This document shows, one piece after another, positions 48,470 through 59,602 of a DNA stretch of 64,000 bases (its first letter is position 1; every line of letters starts with the position of its first letter). The translations under genes and the position numbers were made by a program. This DNA comes from Xanthoparmelia taractica (Eukaryota; Ascomycota; Lecanoromycetes; Lecanorales; Parmeliaceae). Location: positions 80,135 to 144,134 of the forward strand of contig JANQBS010000092.1 in assembly GCA_033085395.1 (NCBI GenBank), given 5' to 3'. Under the pieces are notes generated by a model. The model had not been told where the DNA came from and did not search any database. It saw only the letters and a list, made by a program, of their open reading frames with translations.

Positions 48470-50266
48470 ATGGCTGTTAACCATGCTCTGCGTGCCTTGA
48501 AGCATAGCGAAGTGCCTACTGACAATTCAACTGCAAGCGTCACTCAGCTCCCAGCTAATATACTCGAGGCTTTTATTCCCGGCTACTCCCTCATCTCGAA
48601 GTTTCTGCTGGATGCCTTAGGCTTCGACATTACCATAATCGTCTGGGTGTGCTTCCTCATATTCGGACTGGTTTCGTCTTTCAAGTTTGCCTGGAAACAC
48701 GCTTCCGAACAGTTCAGTGAGTATTTTATGAGCTACATCAGGATCGATTCCAGCGACGACATATACGACCATGTTATGGAATGGATAAGGGCTCAGAACG
48801 TCTCTAAGAAGTCCCGCAAGCTGATGGCCAAGACCGGTCTGGAGAATGCGTGGGATCTGGTCGACGGCGACATGGGAGTGCCCGAGCTCGACCCTAAAAA
48901 ATTCGTGAACTTCAGCAACTGGGATGCCAAAGTCCCTCCGAGGTTCCAGCCCTCATTTGGAGTTCACCATTTCTTCCACAAGGGAAGGTTTTTCCAGCTG
49001 ACGCGTGAGAACAAACAAGTGTTGCGCGATGGTTGGAGAGGGAGCTCGGTGCAAGACGAAGAAAACATTACGTTGAGTTGTGTCGGGCGCTCCACACAGC
49101 CAATCAAAGATCTCATCGAGGTAGCTCGCGACCATTACTTGAACAAGGAGAAGTCCTGTACTTTAGTCCGTAGGCCGGCTCCCAAGGACCGCAGAGGCCG
49201 TTCGGTGTGGATGAAAGTTGCCACTCGGCCTTCAAGACCCATGGAGACCGTTGTATTGGACCATGAGCAGAAGAATCGGGTGCTTGTCGATATTAATGAA
49301 TATTTACATCCATCTACCCCTCGGTGGTATGCTAATCGAGGCATTCCATACCGCCGAGGCTACCTCTTTTACGGTCCACCAGGGACTGGTAAATCCAGCC
49401 TTGCCTGGGCCATTGCCGGGGTCTTTGGACTTGACATCTACTGCATCTCCCTCGTGGATCCCACACTGACAGAAGAGGACCTTGGTATAATGTTTACTAG
49501 CTTACCTCGAAGATGTGTCGTACTCCTGGAAGATATCGACAGTGCAGGTCTAAGCAAGCGCCAAGAGGAGGACATAGTCGAGAAACCCAAGACTGAAGAC
49601 GAAGCCGCCGTCAAGATTGGCGCCGAAATCACCAGAGCCATCAAATCCGTACAAAAAGGTGGACAGACCAGCAAGGAGAATCAAGGTATCTCGCTCTCGG
49701 GACTTCTGAACGCCATCGACGGGGTCGCGTCTCACGAAGGGAGAGTGCTCCTCATGACGACCAATTTTCCGGATCGACTTGATCGAGCATTGATACGCCC
49801 GGGTCGAGTGGACATGATGGTCAAGTTCACAAACGCTACTCGAGCCCAAACTTGCGAGCTATTTACCCGCATGTATTCCGCCGATACGCCTGCCAGCCTG
49901 GCCCCGGATCAGATCAAGCTTGGTCCTACAACCAAGGCAAATGGGACCATCCACCAGATTGACCGCAATGGTAGCCTTGTGCAGCCGAAATCTACCGAGA
50001 CTGCAGACGTCATGAGGCCTCCACAGAGCAATCAACAAGCCAATACACCTATAACGCCATTTTCGCCTTCAAGCATCGAAGAGATTGCAGTTCAATTTGC
50101 GGACCGCCTGCCAGAAGACACATTTACGCCTGCAGAGATCCAAGGGTTCCTTCTGACCAGAAAGAAGGAACCTATCAAGGCACTGGAGGAGGTCGAGGCG
50201 TGGAGGGATGGAATGCTAAAGGCTAAGGAAAAGAAGAGCTTGGATAAGACGAAGGTTGCATCCTAG
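48470..50266 (+). CDS. BCS1-like AAA ATPase, mitochondrial type
   Basis: A single exon of 598 residues from the ATG of MAVNHALRAL; the frame opens upstream without an ATG. A membrane segment lies near residues 54-77 (FDITIIVWVCFLIFGLVSS), followed by a BCS1 N-terminal domain (about 80-270). The AAA core has Walker A FYGPPGTGKSS near 300, Walker B CVVLLEDIDSAG near 350, and DRLDRALIRPGRVDMMVKF near 435. A charged insert of about 45 residues follows Walker B. The C terminus carries a low-complexity linker and ends in a Lys-rich helix. Canonical Bcs1 (Rieske protein insertion into complex III) is about 450-500 residues without these inserts. This is more likely one of the expanded fungal BCS1-like paralogues of unknown substrate. 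Confidence 0.85.
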   Translation: MAVNHALRALKHSEVPTDNSTASVTQLPANILEAFIPGYSLISKFLLDALGFDITIIVWVCFLIFGLVSSFKFAWKHASEQFSEYFMSYIRIDSSDDIYDHVMEWIRAQNVSKKSRKLMAKTGLENAWDLVDGDMGVPELDPKKFVNFSNWDAKVPPRFQPSFGVHHFFHKGRFFQLTRENKQVLRDGWRGSSVQDEENITLSCVGRSTQPIKDLIEVARDHYLNKEKSCTLVRRPAPKDRRGRSVWMKVATRPSRPMETVVLDHEQKNRVLVDINEYLHPSTPRWYANRGIPYRRGYLFYGPPGTGKSSLAWAIAGVFGLDIYCISLVDPTLTEEDLGIMFTSLPRRCVVLLEDIDSAGLSKRQEEDIVEKPKTEDEAAVKIGAEITRAIKSVQKGGQTSKENQGISLSGLLNAIDGVASHEGRVLLMTTNFPDRLDRALIRPGRVDMMVKFTNATRAQTCELFTRMYSADTPASLAPDQIKLGPTTKANGTIHQIDRNGSLVQPKSTETADVMRPPQSNQQANTPITPFSPSSIEEIAVQFADRLPEDTFTPAEIQGFLLTRKKEPIKALEEVEAWRDGMLKAKEKKSLDKTKVAS

Positions 50267-53200
50267 TGTTTGGTGGAGAACGGAGATACGGAAGTGTTTA
50301 CGAAATTATGATCAAATGACGGAAGCATGGATACCTCTGCATGCGTTATGAATGCTGTTCCCAAAGGAGTGTGCTCTTTTTTTCTGATGGCTCGTGTACA
50401 TGGCAGGCGTTTAACGGGTCCTTACCCCAAAGCGAAGGATTTGGAAGGCAGCATATAGGATGCTACACGCAAAATCGATGAGATAGAGTCGATAGGGGGC
50501 CTAAAGTATTTGCAAGGCAGCCTGGCACTTTACTGACTGTACTTTACATGAAAGCGAAGACCAATCCTCCGTAGCATCAGTTTCTGGTGATCTCAAGCCG
50601 CGAGACATCCTTGTTTGTTCGGGCAATCACCGTTGAATCCTGCAGGTTGTCAATGTACATATTCTCTCACCATTGACCGCGGGCCAAGAAATTTTAAGCT
50701 GTCTAAGGTAGGTCATGCTAAATATGTTTCAGGCTCGGAGCGTTCATTGAGGTGTGGGTGGAAAGGGTAGTGTATATGACTTGGAATTGGCACCTCTTTA
50801 AAATCGCAGATCTTGGAGCCGAAACAGATAGATACTCGGAAGTGAGAGGGGGTGTGAGGCGCAGAAACAGACACGTGCTTAGAGGAACTGATGCCCTTGT
50901 GATATTCATATGACAACATATATTCTAGTACAGGTAATGCACGCTCGGCCGCCTACCAAGAGACTCTCATCTGCCTTGACCCAAAGATGCCAGAAGTTGT
51001 GTAAGCGCTCCTCCAGAGCAACACTAAGCCTCGGTCCTTCGCTCGACCGTATTCACTTGGCCGTGCGTTTCATTCTCATTCCTATTTCATTCCATTTTTC
51101 TCACCTCCCCATTTGTTTGCTCTAGGTTTCATCGCCCTCCTTCTTTTCCTCCATCTTGTCTGGACGCAGCCTATCCCAGGCATCCATACATGCCGGCTGA
51201 TCCTAGGACCTCGATCCATCCTTTCCTCGCAAAGAGGGCCAACTTGGCTTACTACTATACGAGACCTGTGTGCAACGCTGTCAAATATCTGTGTCGATGC
51301 CGCAAATTCCCCGTTCAACGGTTCATCTTGCGCCTTGAAAAAAGCGGTTGATGGCAAGTTCCTAGCCTGAAGTATCTCCACCGAGTCTCCGCTGATGCTC
51401 AGATGCGATGCGCAGTTGCATGCGCAAACTTGCTCGTCTGATATTTGACTGGCGAGTATCTAGCGGGGTGTGACTGAGCGTATAACGCAGATCGCGAACA
51501 ATGGAATTTTGCACTTCGTCGAGCTGACGCTTGCAGTTTACGAAAGTGGGATTGACGGTATATTGATTGTAGCATGCACAGCTATTTCGGCGTGGCGAGC
51601 AGCCTTAAGGTCATCTGATTGGGACAGAGGAGCGGCGCTTGGATTAAATTTGTCCTAGAGGGTCGGATGGGGGGAAGGGAGGTCGCTTCTAGGATCGATG
51701 TTACGCTTTTCGACCAGGGTGAAGACCGCTGTACGAATTCTATCGTGATGCTGAGAAGCAAAAGGTGAGCGAGCGACGACGGGCGATGGGCAGTTGACCC
51801 GGTTTCTTGGTCGCTCTTGCCTTGAGGATGACAGGTTGAGAGATATGCTTGTACGTGTAGGCCGAGGACTCTTCTTTTCCCCGGGGTCCACCACGTCCAC
51901 CACTCTCTTCTCTCTGCATCTCAAGCGTCGAGCTTCTGGTAAGTGCCCCTTTGCCCTCCTTGTCTCGACTTCAGCAGGCTCGACAACCATTGAAGCAAGC
52001 GTCTTTGCATTCCGCTGTCGGTGTAGACGTCTTGGTGTTAATGATTAGGGAGAGTCTGACAGTCAGATAGCAATGTTGGAATAAGGAATGAGAGCTTGTG
52101 ATTAAGTAGTCGCTGAAATGCTGAGCATAGGAGCCAGCATCGAGTCAAACTCGTACGCGTCCGGCATCGTCACGTTTTGTCCCTGGGGGAGGAAACATAT
52201 TTGGCGTTGAGAGAGAGAACAAAGACGTGAATACATGATAGTGACTGGATGTTGAATAACAGATTGTTTCACGAAAGCGCGTATTCCAGATGAACGAGAG
52301 GTTACCGGTGGTGCCGGTGCAATGATGCCTTTAGGTACCTGTACCTGACCTGTGCAATAAAAATGCTTGGCGCCTGCTAATGTTCAACTGACCCTTACCT
52401 TACCTCACCTCACCTTTTGATTGGCTGGGTTCCTAGTCTATATTCAGAGCTCCAGCGATGCCTTCGTTGATTTGCTACCATCACTCTCTCCCTTTCCCCC
52501 TTGAATCACCTATCATTGTGCAGAGTGACTGGAGATTGAATCTTTCGTCTTTTGGATCATTGGCTTTCGACATCTGAATGGCTGTGGACTGCTCTCCGTC
52601 AAGAACCCCTTTCCCAAAGTTATATTAATATTGACCTTCAGTTGCATCCCTGAAGAGCTCTGTATCCAGTAACCAGTGAGCCAGTGACTAGCTGTCATGG
52701 GGGAGGCTTCCCTGTTTGGCGCCCGTGATGTCTGCTTCAGTAGCCACAATGGAGCCCGCTTCCTGGGCAAGCTGAGGGCAGACCGCAGAGTGGCCCCGCA
52801 GTACCGTGCCAGCGGGTCATCTTACTATCCACGGTCTCTCAATAACGCTCAGCCATAGTCATCAAATAAACCTTTACTTGGACGCCAGCCTCGTCCTCAT
52901 GATCTGAAACAACAGAGGCATCTCATACGCGCCGTCCAATCCCATGCATACGACCGCTGTATGGAAGAGATTTTAGCGCCCATAGAAACTACCTGTATAA
53001 TTGAAGTCGCCGCTCCAATGACCGACCTCAACACGTGCCCAATGCATAGTCACACTTCGTGGCAACAGGCGCTCATTGTCTTAAGGAGTTGGTCTACTAA
53101 AACGTCGTGAAGCTTCCTACTTAATGTCTTGCTAATTCCCTATGTGCACCTACATTCGTTCTTCTGAGGCCGGCCATTCTTTTCCTTCCATTCTTTACAT

Positions 53201-53738
53201 TCTTTCCGCTCATTTTTGTCTTGCCTGTGGCAGACTCACAGTCTTTCGTCATACAAGACACTCTTTGTTCCTGGAGAACCACCGTTTTGTCATTCAGCTA
53301 TCCTAGGTAAGCCCATTTATTCGTTCCTAGAATATCCAAAACCTCTGCGGCTGCGTACTTTATATACAAAGTCTTTCTATTGTACGCTGTTGGCCACAAC
53401 GATGCACATTTTCCTATTAGAACTACTGACTCAAATGCGACAACATCTCTTAAATCGCTGGTCTCTACCTCGCTGTCATTTGCAACACAATAGCGCAATC
53501 TAACAGTCTCATTGTGAAATCCAGCACGATCACATTTGTTCTTGGCCATCATTCACGTCCCTAAAGATCCACCAGTCATCCTACTGCCTTCTTTTTTCAG
53601 CTCAAGCTGTCTCCAAACATCACTTCCAAGCTCCGCTCACACATCTAACACACTCCGTCACTGCCACATCATTCCCGTCAGTCTTGATCCAAAAGACTTC
53701 GTCCGGAACGAAGCTTCGTCGCAAATCCCGGCTACAAG
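50267..53738. other. Long intergenic region, no gene recognised
   Basis: 3.5 kb between the BCS1-like and AA11 genes. An open stretch at 51113-51370 translates to a hydrophobic leader followed by four cysteines but has no ATG and no convincing upstream exon. A CCTTACCTTACCTCACCTCACC tandem-like run lies near 52390-52415. The last few hundred bases are pyrimidine-rich and probably the AA11 5' leader. Confidence 0.4.
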
Positions 53739-54947
53739 ATGTTCTCAATCATGTCTATACTCTCCTTCTCGGCTCTTGCTCTTTTCGCCTTCACAACTCA
53801 TGGCCACATGATTATGGCCACGCCTCCTCCATACGGCAGTCCCGACAATAGCCCCCTCAATGCGGACGGTTCCAACTTTCCGTGCAAAGCCACGAGCAAC
53901 TCTGGTGGAACAGTCACCAATATGGCTATCGGCACTTCACAGAAGCTCTCCTTCTTGGGCGAATCAGTGCACGGTGGCGGTTCGTGCCAAATTTCTCTTA
54001 CTACCGATACGCCTGCCACGAAGAGCTCTACGTGGATGGTCATCCATTCAATAGAGGGAGGTTGTCCCGCCAGAAACCAAGCAGGCAATATTGGATTAGA
54101 CAATTCCGCGTCCGCTCTGGACCCAGACAAATACGATTTCTCAATTCCTGCAGGCATCACTCCTGGGGCCTACACCCTGGCCTGGACGTGGTTCAACAAA
54201 GTAGGCAATCGTGAGATGTATATGAATTGTGCGTCCATCAGGGTCACTGCAGCTTCAAGCAAAAGAGAGACTTCTCTCAACGAGACCCAAGAGTACGCAG
54301 CTCCCGAGCTTTCTGAACGTGCAACAGCCTCCTTCCCAGCCATGTTCGTTGCAAATATCCCGGTATCAGACTGCACAACGGCGCAAGGGGCCGACGTCAA
54401 GTTCCCTAACCCAGGAGCATCCGTCGAGAATGCCAGCGCTAACAATGCTAACATCTTGGTTCCTCCCACTGGGCCCAAGTGTGGAGCAGCTGGCAGCTCT
54501 TCAAACGCTTCCTCAAGCAGTCAAGCTTCTAATACTGATAGCTCTGGAGTTTCGGGTGACGCTACAGCTTCATCGTCCCCAGCAGCCGCTGCACCTAGCA
54601 CCGCACCCTCGATGTCTGCTGCTGCTCCCGCGGTCACTGTCTCCCCTTCCGTGGCTGCCGCCTCTCCCTCCGCCGCCTTTTCGGCCCTTGCACCTGCTGA
54701 CAGCTCATCTAGCTCGAATGCTACTACGGCTAGTTCGGGCACGGCATCGACTAGCCCTTCTACAGGCTCTTGCACCACTCCTGGCCAGTCAATTTGCTCT
54801 CCCGATGGTCTACAGATCGGAACCTGCACGACGGAATCCACAGTTACGTGGATACCGGTGGCTGCTGGTACCAAGTGTGCGGGCGGTTACATGGTTGCCG
54901 CCAAGGGCAAGCGTAGCGCCAAATTCATGAGCGGCTACTTCTTCTAA
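53739..54947 (+). CDS. AA11-type lytic polysaccharide monooxygenase with C-terminal chitin-binding-like module
   Basis: Secreted copper oxidase, predicted to cleave chitin oxidatively. A single exon of 402 residues. The signal peptide ends at Gly22, so the mature protein starts with His23 (HMIMATPPPYG), the first ligand of the copper histidine brace. The second brace histidine is His78 in GESVHGGGSCQISL. The catalytic domain continues to about residue 250, with YMNCASIRV near its axial Tyr region. Ser/Ala/Thr/Pro-rich linker about 255-340. The C-terminal module has SCTTPGQSICSPDGLQIGTC, then WIPVAAGTKCAGG, a cysteine pattern of X278-like chitin-binding modules. The protein ends in a basic tail. 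Substrate is inferred from the family. Confidence 0.88.
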   Translation: MFSIMSILSFSALALFAFTTHGHMIMATPPPYGSPDNSPLNADGSNFPCKATSNSGGTVTNMAIGTSQKLSFLGESVHGGGSCQISLTTDTPATKSSTWMVIHSIEGGCPARNQAGNIGLDNSASALDPDKYDFSIPAGITPGAYTLAWTWFNKVGNREMYMNCASIRVTAASSKRETSLNETQEYAAPELSERATASFPAMFVANIPVSDCTTAQGADVKFPNPGASVENASANNANILVPPTGPKCGAAGSSSNASSSSQASNTDSSGVSGDATASSSPAAAAPSTAPSMSAAAPAVTVSPSVAAASPSAAFSALAPADSSSSSNATTASSGTASTSPSTGSCTTPGQSICSPDGLQIGTCTTESTVTWIPVAAGTKCAGGYMVAAKGKRSAKFMSGYFF

Positions 54948-55381
54948 AGAGCAGCTCATAAAGTCTATTAGCAATATATATCAAAATCTTTTCACTGGGA
55001 GTGTTTCGATTGCATGCAATTCATGATATGTACATGTTGGAGTGCGAGGGAGAGGATGCTGGGATATTAGTTGTTCGTTACATAGAAGTACGAATTAAAA
55101 TGGGTTATGACACTCGCAATGAACATAATGCCAACTTGGTCATGGTGAGATGAACTCAGCAAAGTGTCCTTCGCACTTTGTGCGTTATTCGAGCTTTCAA
55201 ATTCAAGCCCTCCATTAAAGCACTAAGAAATTTCACACTAGCGGCCTCCGGAAGCCCGCAAAGTCTGACACGCAGCAGACGTCAATTCGCGTACTTCGTA
55301 GGCATCGATCTATTACTCCGACACTATGCATTTAGCCCTTCACTTGCATGTACCTTGCACCTTCGTCCATCTGACCGTATA
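54948..55381. other. Intergenic between AA11 and TLG1
   Basis: 3' end of the AA11 gene and TLG1 promoter. Nothing further seen. Confidence 0.45.
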
Positions 55382-56220
55382 ATGTCATTCACCGACCAGG
55401 ATGACCCATTCTTACAGGCTCAGGCGTAGGTCCATCGCAAGCAATCAGCAGTCAAAAAACTTACGATCTTCCCCAGTGATGTCCTGTCCACTTTGAGGAC
55501 CACGAGATCTTTATTTTCCTCATACCTTCGGATAAGATCTCTCGCATCATCTGCATCATCTCCTGAGCTGGCACAAGCCCGCAGCGAGCTTGAATCCAAC
55601 GTCCAAGACCTCAGCACGGACCTACAAGACCTAGTCGACAGCGTAAAAGCTGTCGAAGGGGACCCTTTCCGATATGGATTGGATATCGATGAGGTGGGCC
55701 GGAGGCGGAAGCTGGTACAAGACGCTGGAAATGAAGTGGAAAGCATGCGGCAAGAGCTCGCAAAAACCGTTACAGGCGCCCAGAGCAAAGGTCATGGCAC
55801 AAACGGAACACTGCCCCCGCCCTCGGCTTTTGATCCAGACGGACCCGATGGCGATGACTATGGTGCTTTTGAACAGCAAAGACAGATTGAGATGATGCAT
55901 GAGCAGGACGAGGCGCTAGACGGTGTATTCAAGACTGTAGGAAATCTACGACAGCAAGCGGATGAGATGGGTAGAGAGCTCGAAGAACAGGAAGAAATGC
56001 TGGAAGATACGGATAAGCTAGCCGACAGAGTGGGGGGCAAGTTGCAGAACGGCATCAAGCGAGTTGGCTGGGTCATAAAGAATAACGAGGGTATGAGGAC
56101 TTCGATCAATCGCCTGACGCCTGAGTCACTAACCGCATCTTAGATACATGGTCAAGCTGCTGCATTGGTGTCCTGATCTTCGTCTTGATACTTCTCCTGG
56201 TCATTGTCCTCATACTCTGA
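55382..56220 (+). CDS. tlg1: t-SNARE Tlg1 / syntaxin-6 type (Qc SNARE)
   Basis: Tail-anchored SNARE of the trans-Golgi and endosome. Exons 55382-55425, 55477-56090 and 56144-56220 give 244 residues. The first exon reads MSFTDQDDPFLQAQ and joins to ADVLSTLRTTRSLFSSYLRIRSLA. The N-terminal helical region includes VKAVEGDPFRYGLDIDEV, a syntaxin-6-type signature. The Qc SNARE helix spans about residues 145-215 (QQRQIEMMHEQDEALDGVFK, MGRELEEQEEMLEDTDKLAD). The last exon supplies the anchor: DTWSSCCIGVLIFVLILLL and VIVLIL, then stop. If the last intron (GTATGA...TCTTAG) is kept, the protein ends without a membrane anchor, so this 53-nt intron decides membrane attachment. Confidence 0.92.
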
Positions 56221-56830
56221 CCATCCAAAATCTGCCATCATATCGGTACGGAGACTTAGGAAGCCTAATTGGGGATTCGCAGTATGAAGATGTTACATCG
56301 GCCGTTCACCAAGGCGGGTAGACCTTAAGCTTCGTACTGAGGAATGAGATCTTGGGAATGTAGCTCGTTGAGTGAGTTGGGGCACACGAGCGACTGTTCA
56401 CTGGGACCAAATTCGGGCGGTACCCAGCTGCTACGAGACTACACTTACCACACCAGCCTTCAAGGCTCGTATAAAGCGATCCACAGTCGATATAATAACC
56501 GTGGGAGCGAACATTTCGCAGAAACACCAATCACCAAGTCACTAACCGGAACCCACTGTAGCTTTGCCGAGAGGCGCGGAATCGTTTAGACTCCTGAATT
56601 GCTCGATGCACATATCATGCGACGAGGATTTGCGATTTGGAAATGTGAAATAGCTGTTCGAAGGAACTGTCAGTGTATGAAAAGCCATACTTTAGCGCTT
56701 GGCGTTATTGAGAAAACCGGAACTCAGATGAAAACTAGACGATAAGAGGCAACTTATCTGTCTTCGAAGCTCGCTCCATTTTTGACAAAAATAAGTCCAG
56801 CTGGGGAGTCTGTTTGTTTGGTACCAGATT
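56221..56830. other. Intergenic, nothing recognised
   Basis: Region downstream of TLG1. No motif-bearing frame or repeat was found. Confidence 0.45.
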
Positions 56831-57507
56831 TTATGCCTGAAATCTTCCAGGTATGATCCCTGTGCTACATGTCATTCTCGCCGTCTCCACAAGTTCCTCA
56901 GCCACAGGCTTTATTGTCTTCACTTCTCCACATCTCCATTGCGCTTGGTCACTCTGATCGCATATCTCAAATTTAGTCCCGATGGCTCTCCCTACGGCCG
57001 GCAAACACAAGTACACCCACTCAATCGCAATGAGCAACACGCCCCAAGTCATATTTGCTCCAGGCGCACTTTTTACCTTAAGCTTCCAAGAGTTGCTCGT
57101 CTTGACGCCTGTTGCTGGTCTGCTTAGAGGGCCGGATGCTTCCCAAACAAAGGGGTCATAGTTCGGGTCCAGTGGCCCACCCCTTCGAGACAGATACTGT
57201 CATTGATATACTCGTGGATCGTGAGGGACGTTCTACCAAGGATCTGCCCGTCGATAGAATTGGTCGTTGTGACTGTAAAAGGGTTGGACGAGGCAGGCAA
57301 CCCGGCGACTTCTTTAGTCGGTAGGGTACGTAATTATATGGGCACTCTAGAGGGAAGAAGAGCTATCAGCTCGAATCAACGGACTAGCGACTTGCAGGAA
57401 CAAACCGCTCGCGTTTTCGCCAACGAGAAAGTCTCGGAGCTTGGGGAAGCAAGAGCTCCTGGCGCAAAAGAAGATAACAGAGTCAACGTGACTGGTGAAG
57501 CCTTCAG
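56831..57507 (-). pseudogene. Degenerate secreted-type protein gene
   Basis: Minus-strand pieces in order. At 57507 a CTG stands where an ATG would be expected, followed by KASPVTLTLLSSFAPGALAS, a good signal-peptide shape. Next, an open piece 57333-57124 holds FTVTTTNSIDGQILG and LTIHEYINDSICLEG. In another frame from about 57215 down to a stop at 56831 lie GGPLDPNYDPFVWEASG, WKLKVKSAPGANMTWG and a polar tail with several cysteines. The pieces are protein-like but frames do not join through splice sites I can support, and no start codon remains. It reads as a decayed small secreted protein. Undetected introns are the alternative. Family unknown. Confidence 0.35.
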
Positions 57508-58333
57508 GCACAGATAAGAGAATTAGGTGAAGTTGCATCTTGACAAATGATTTAGTGTAAAGAATAGCAATGACACGTCCGGGTGTGCTGCTTGCTGCAT
57601 ATTTGGAGGCTAGGCCTAGGATGAAACCTGGCTCCGCTAAGATAGAAGAATCGTTTTATTATGGTGAAAGTGTTTTCGCATGCTTGTAATATGACCATTG
57701 TGTCACAACGGATGGTCCGGATGAATCCAGTGTAGACACAGCTCTGCGCGAGCAGATAAACGGGACTGTGTGCGTATCGACCACCAGAACACGATTCCCG
57801 TCACAAGTCGTGCCAGATAGAGCCCTTTTCGTAGCCAACGGGGCCAGGAATTCTTAGCCGTGATCATCACCCGAGGAATCTCGATCGTGGAGTCTGATGA
57901 CGACGATGTGAAATAGGAGTCGCACAGGCAGGCCAAAATTTGCAGAGAACCGCGAGGCTTGGGCCAACATCAAATAGGTACGTCAATGTCCTTGTCCCTT
58001 GAACGTCGAGCCGCGCTTTAGGTAGTAAATTCAACATAGGACATATCTAAGCAGACCGACAAACACACAGCACCGATCCAATACCGTGGCTTACATTGCT
58101 CACGGACGTCGGCAACCGTTATATTCTTGCGATAGGTACCGTGCTCCACCACCAAAATGTTGTGCTCAAGGGTATGATTAAAGGAACACAGGTCTGAAGG
58201 CTTAGAGACGGAAAACGGAACCTAGCACTACCAGATGACAAGGAAAAACCTGGTAGAGGACCGGATTAGGTATGTTATAAGATAACACCATATGCCTACT
58301 CAAAAGGATACATACACTCCCGTTGTGCAGTCC
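57508..58333. other. Intergenic, no gene recognised
   Basis: A 77-codon open frame on the minus strand (57936-57703) has a hydrophobic stretch but no ATG-led partner or motif. Nothing else is supported. Confidence 0.4.
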
Positions 58334-59167
58334 CTAATCGATCGATTTTTTGCTCTGAGCCCAACCTCCCTCGACGACAGCTTCTCTTGCTACATTGTTG
58401 ATGATACTGAAGCGAGCTGGCCCTAGCTTGACTCCGCCGTACCACCTACTGACGACAACCAGCACATCCCAAACGTTCATGGCCTGCAACAGACGCAACA
58501 GTCTTCCTCCAGCTGCATTTTCCCCATCGTCATCACAGTTCTCATACATGACCTCGCCTATCGTTTCAGCAGCAGAGGGGGGCCGGATACGATATGCTGA
58601 TATCGTGTGTGAGGCTTTGGCAGCGCGTTTATTATTTTCGAGGAGTCGCTCTACACAAGCCTGCGCTTGGGCTGGCGACGTGACGGTGCAAGCCCTAGCC
58701 ATGAATGTCGACTTCTTCTTAGTGACTGTTGAGGAAAGAATCCAGCGAGGCTCGTCCCCAAGATCAAAGGCGTCAAATGAAGCAGTATTGGGCCCGAGGC
58801 TTCCGTCTGCCTCGGGATCAGACAGCGAAGGCTGTGGACCATCAAAGTCCTCGGCCAAAGACGTATCAAGCTCCTGCAGTAGGTCGAAGAGGCACACTGA
58901 GCCTGGAATGAATACCGAGTATAGGGTTGCTCGCGCAGTAATCAGGGCATGGCTCCCATAACCTTTTCTTGTCTGCGCCCCAGTTCTCTCGACTCTCAGT
59001 AGTTGTGGGATTGACTTAGGATAGTCTGGCGGAAATAATATGCGCAACGATGCCTCTCTACGAGGAATTGATAGGATGTAGACAAGAGAGCCATCTGCTT
59101 CTTGTAATACATCCGGGCCATAAATCGACTGAATAGCTTCTATCTCGTTGACAAAGTCTTCTAACAT
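58334..59167 (-). CDS. yih1: IMPACT/Yih1 family protein (RWD + UPF0029)
   Basis: Yih1/IMPACT proteins bind Gcn1 through an RWD domain and restrain the Gcn2 kinase, so they modulate translational control in amino-acid starvation. A single exon of 277 residues. The RWD domain is at about 1-115: FVNEIEAIQSIYGPDVL, then LRILFPPDYPKSIPQLL with the expected YPxxxP-like core. An acidic linker follows. The IMPACT domain (about 150-260) begins near KKSTFMARACTVTS and contains NNKRAAKASHTISAYRI, the hallmark DDDGENAAGGRLLRLL and VVVSRWYGGVKLGPARF. Family length is about 260-280. The start is the first ATG of the open frame; a short upstream exon is possible but not indicated. Confidence 0.9.
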   Translation of the reverse strand: MLEDFVNEIEAIQSIYGPDVLQEADGSLVYILSIPRREASLRILFPPDYPKSIPQLLRVERTGAQTRKGYGSHALITARATLYSVFIPGSVCLFDLLQELDTSLAEDFDGPQPSLSDPEADGSLGPNTASFDAFDLGDEPRWILSSTVTKKKSTFMARACTVTSPAQAQACVERLLENNKRAAKASHTISAYRIRPPSAAETIGEVMYENCDDDGENAAGGRLLRLLQAMNVWDVLVVVSRWYGGVKLGPARFSIINNVAREAVVEGGWAQSKKSID

Positions 59168-59345
59168 CCTGCCTCAACAGCCTTACTGTCGTCCTTTGAT
59201 GCCTGAAGGGGAAGGTAGATAGACCGTAAAAATTCACTCCAGCTGAAAGCTTCGATCGGCTTCCCCATGGTTTGACCGAAGATTTCTCGGTCACTGCGCG
59301 CGGTAGGTAAGGTAAGATACCTTAGGTTTGGTGAAATGAGCCACC

Positions 59346-59422
59346 ACGGCCACCTAGCCCTGATTAAGCCCTAAGCTAGCCAGATGTAGGAAATTAGAGT
59401 TGAATTAGGGCTAGGTGACCGG
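59346..59422. repeat. Imperfect hairpin repeat, about 20-bp arms
   Basis: The left arm 59346-59365 and the reverse complement of the right arm 59403-59422 match at 17 of 20 positions, both containing CACCTAGCCCT. The 37-bp loop carries no further feature. The TAGGGCTAGG core recurs near the ends of the neighbouring MITE. Confidence 0.6.
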
Positions 59423-59602
59423 GCACGAGTGGACAAAAACAAGCTCTGATACAACCACCTCACAACAGAGGGGTTTTTGCAACCTTCTAACTCCCCAATG
59501 GACATAATCAGAAGGATGTTTTGTATACAGAAATGTCTCAAACTATTCAAGTGAATAGATTTATCTGCAAGTTCTTGATATCAAAATCCTTGGTCGAGAA
59601 TA

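Noticed and set aside
51113..51370. Leader-like hydrophobic stretch plus four cysteines
   Set aside because: It opens with TTG, has no in-frame ATG upstream, and no candidate first exon joins in the right phase.
57703..57936. 77-codon minus-strand frame with a hydrophobic segment
   Set aside because: No family resemblance and no start or intron evidence.
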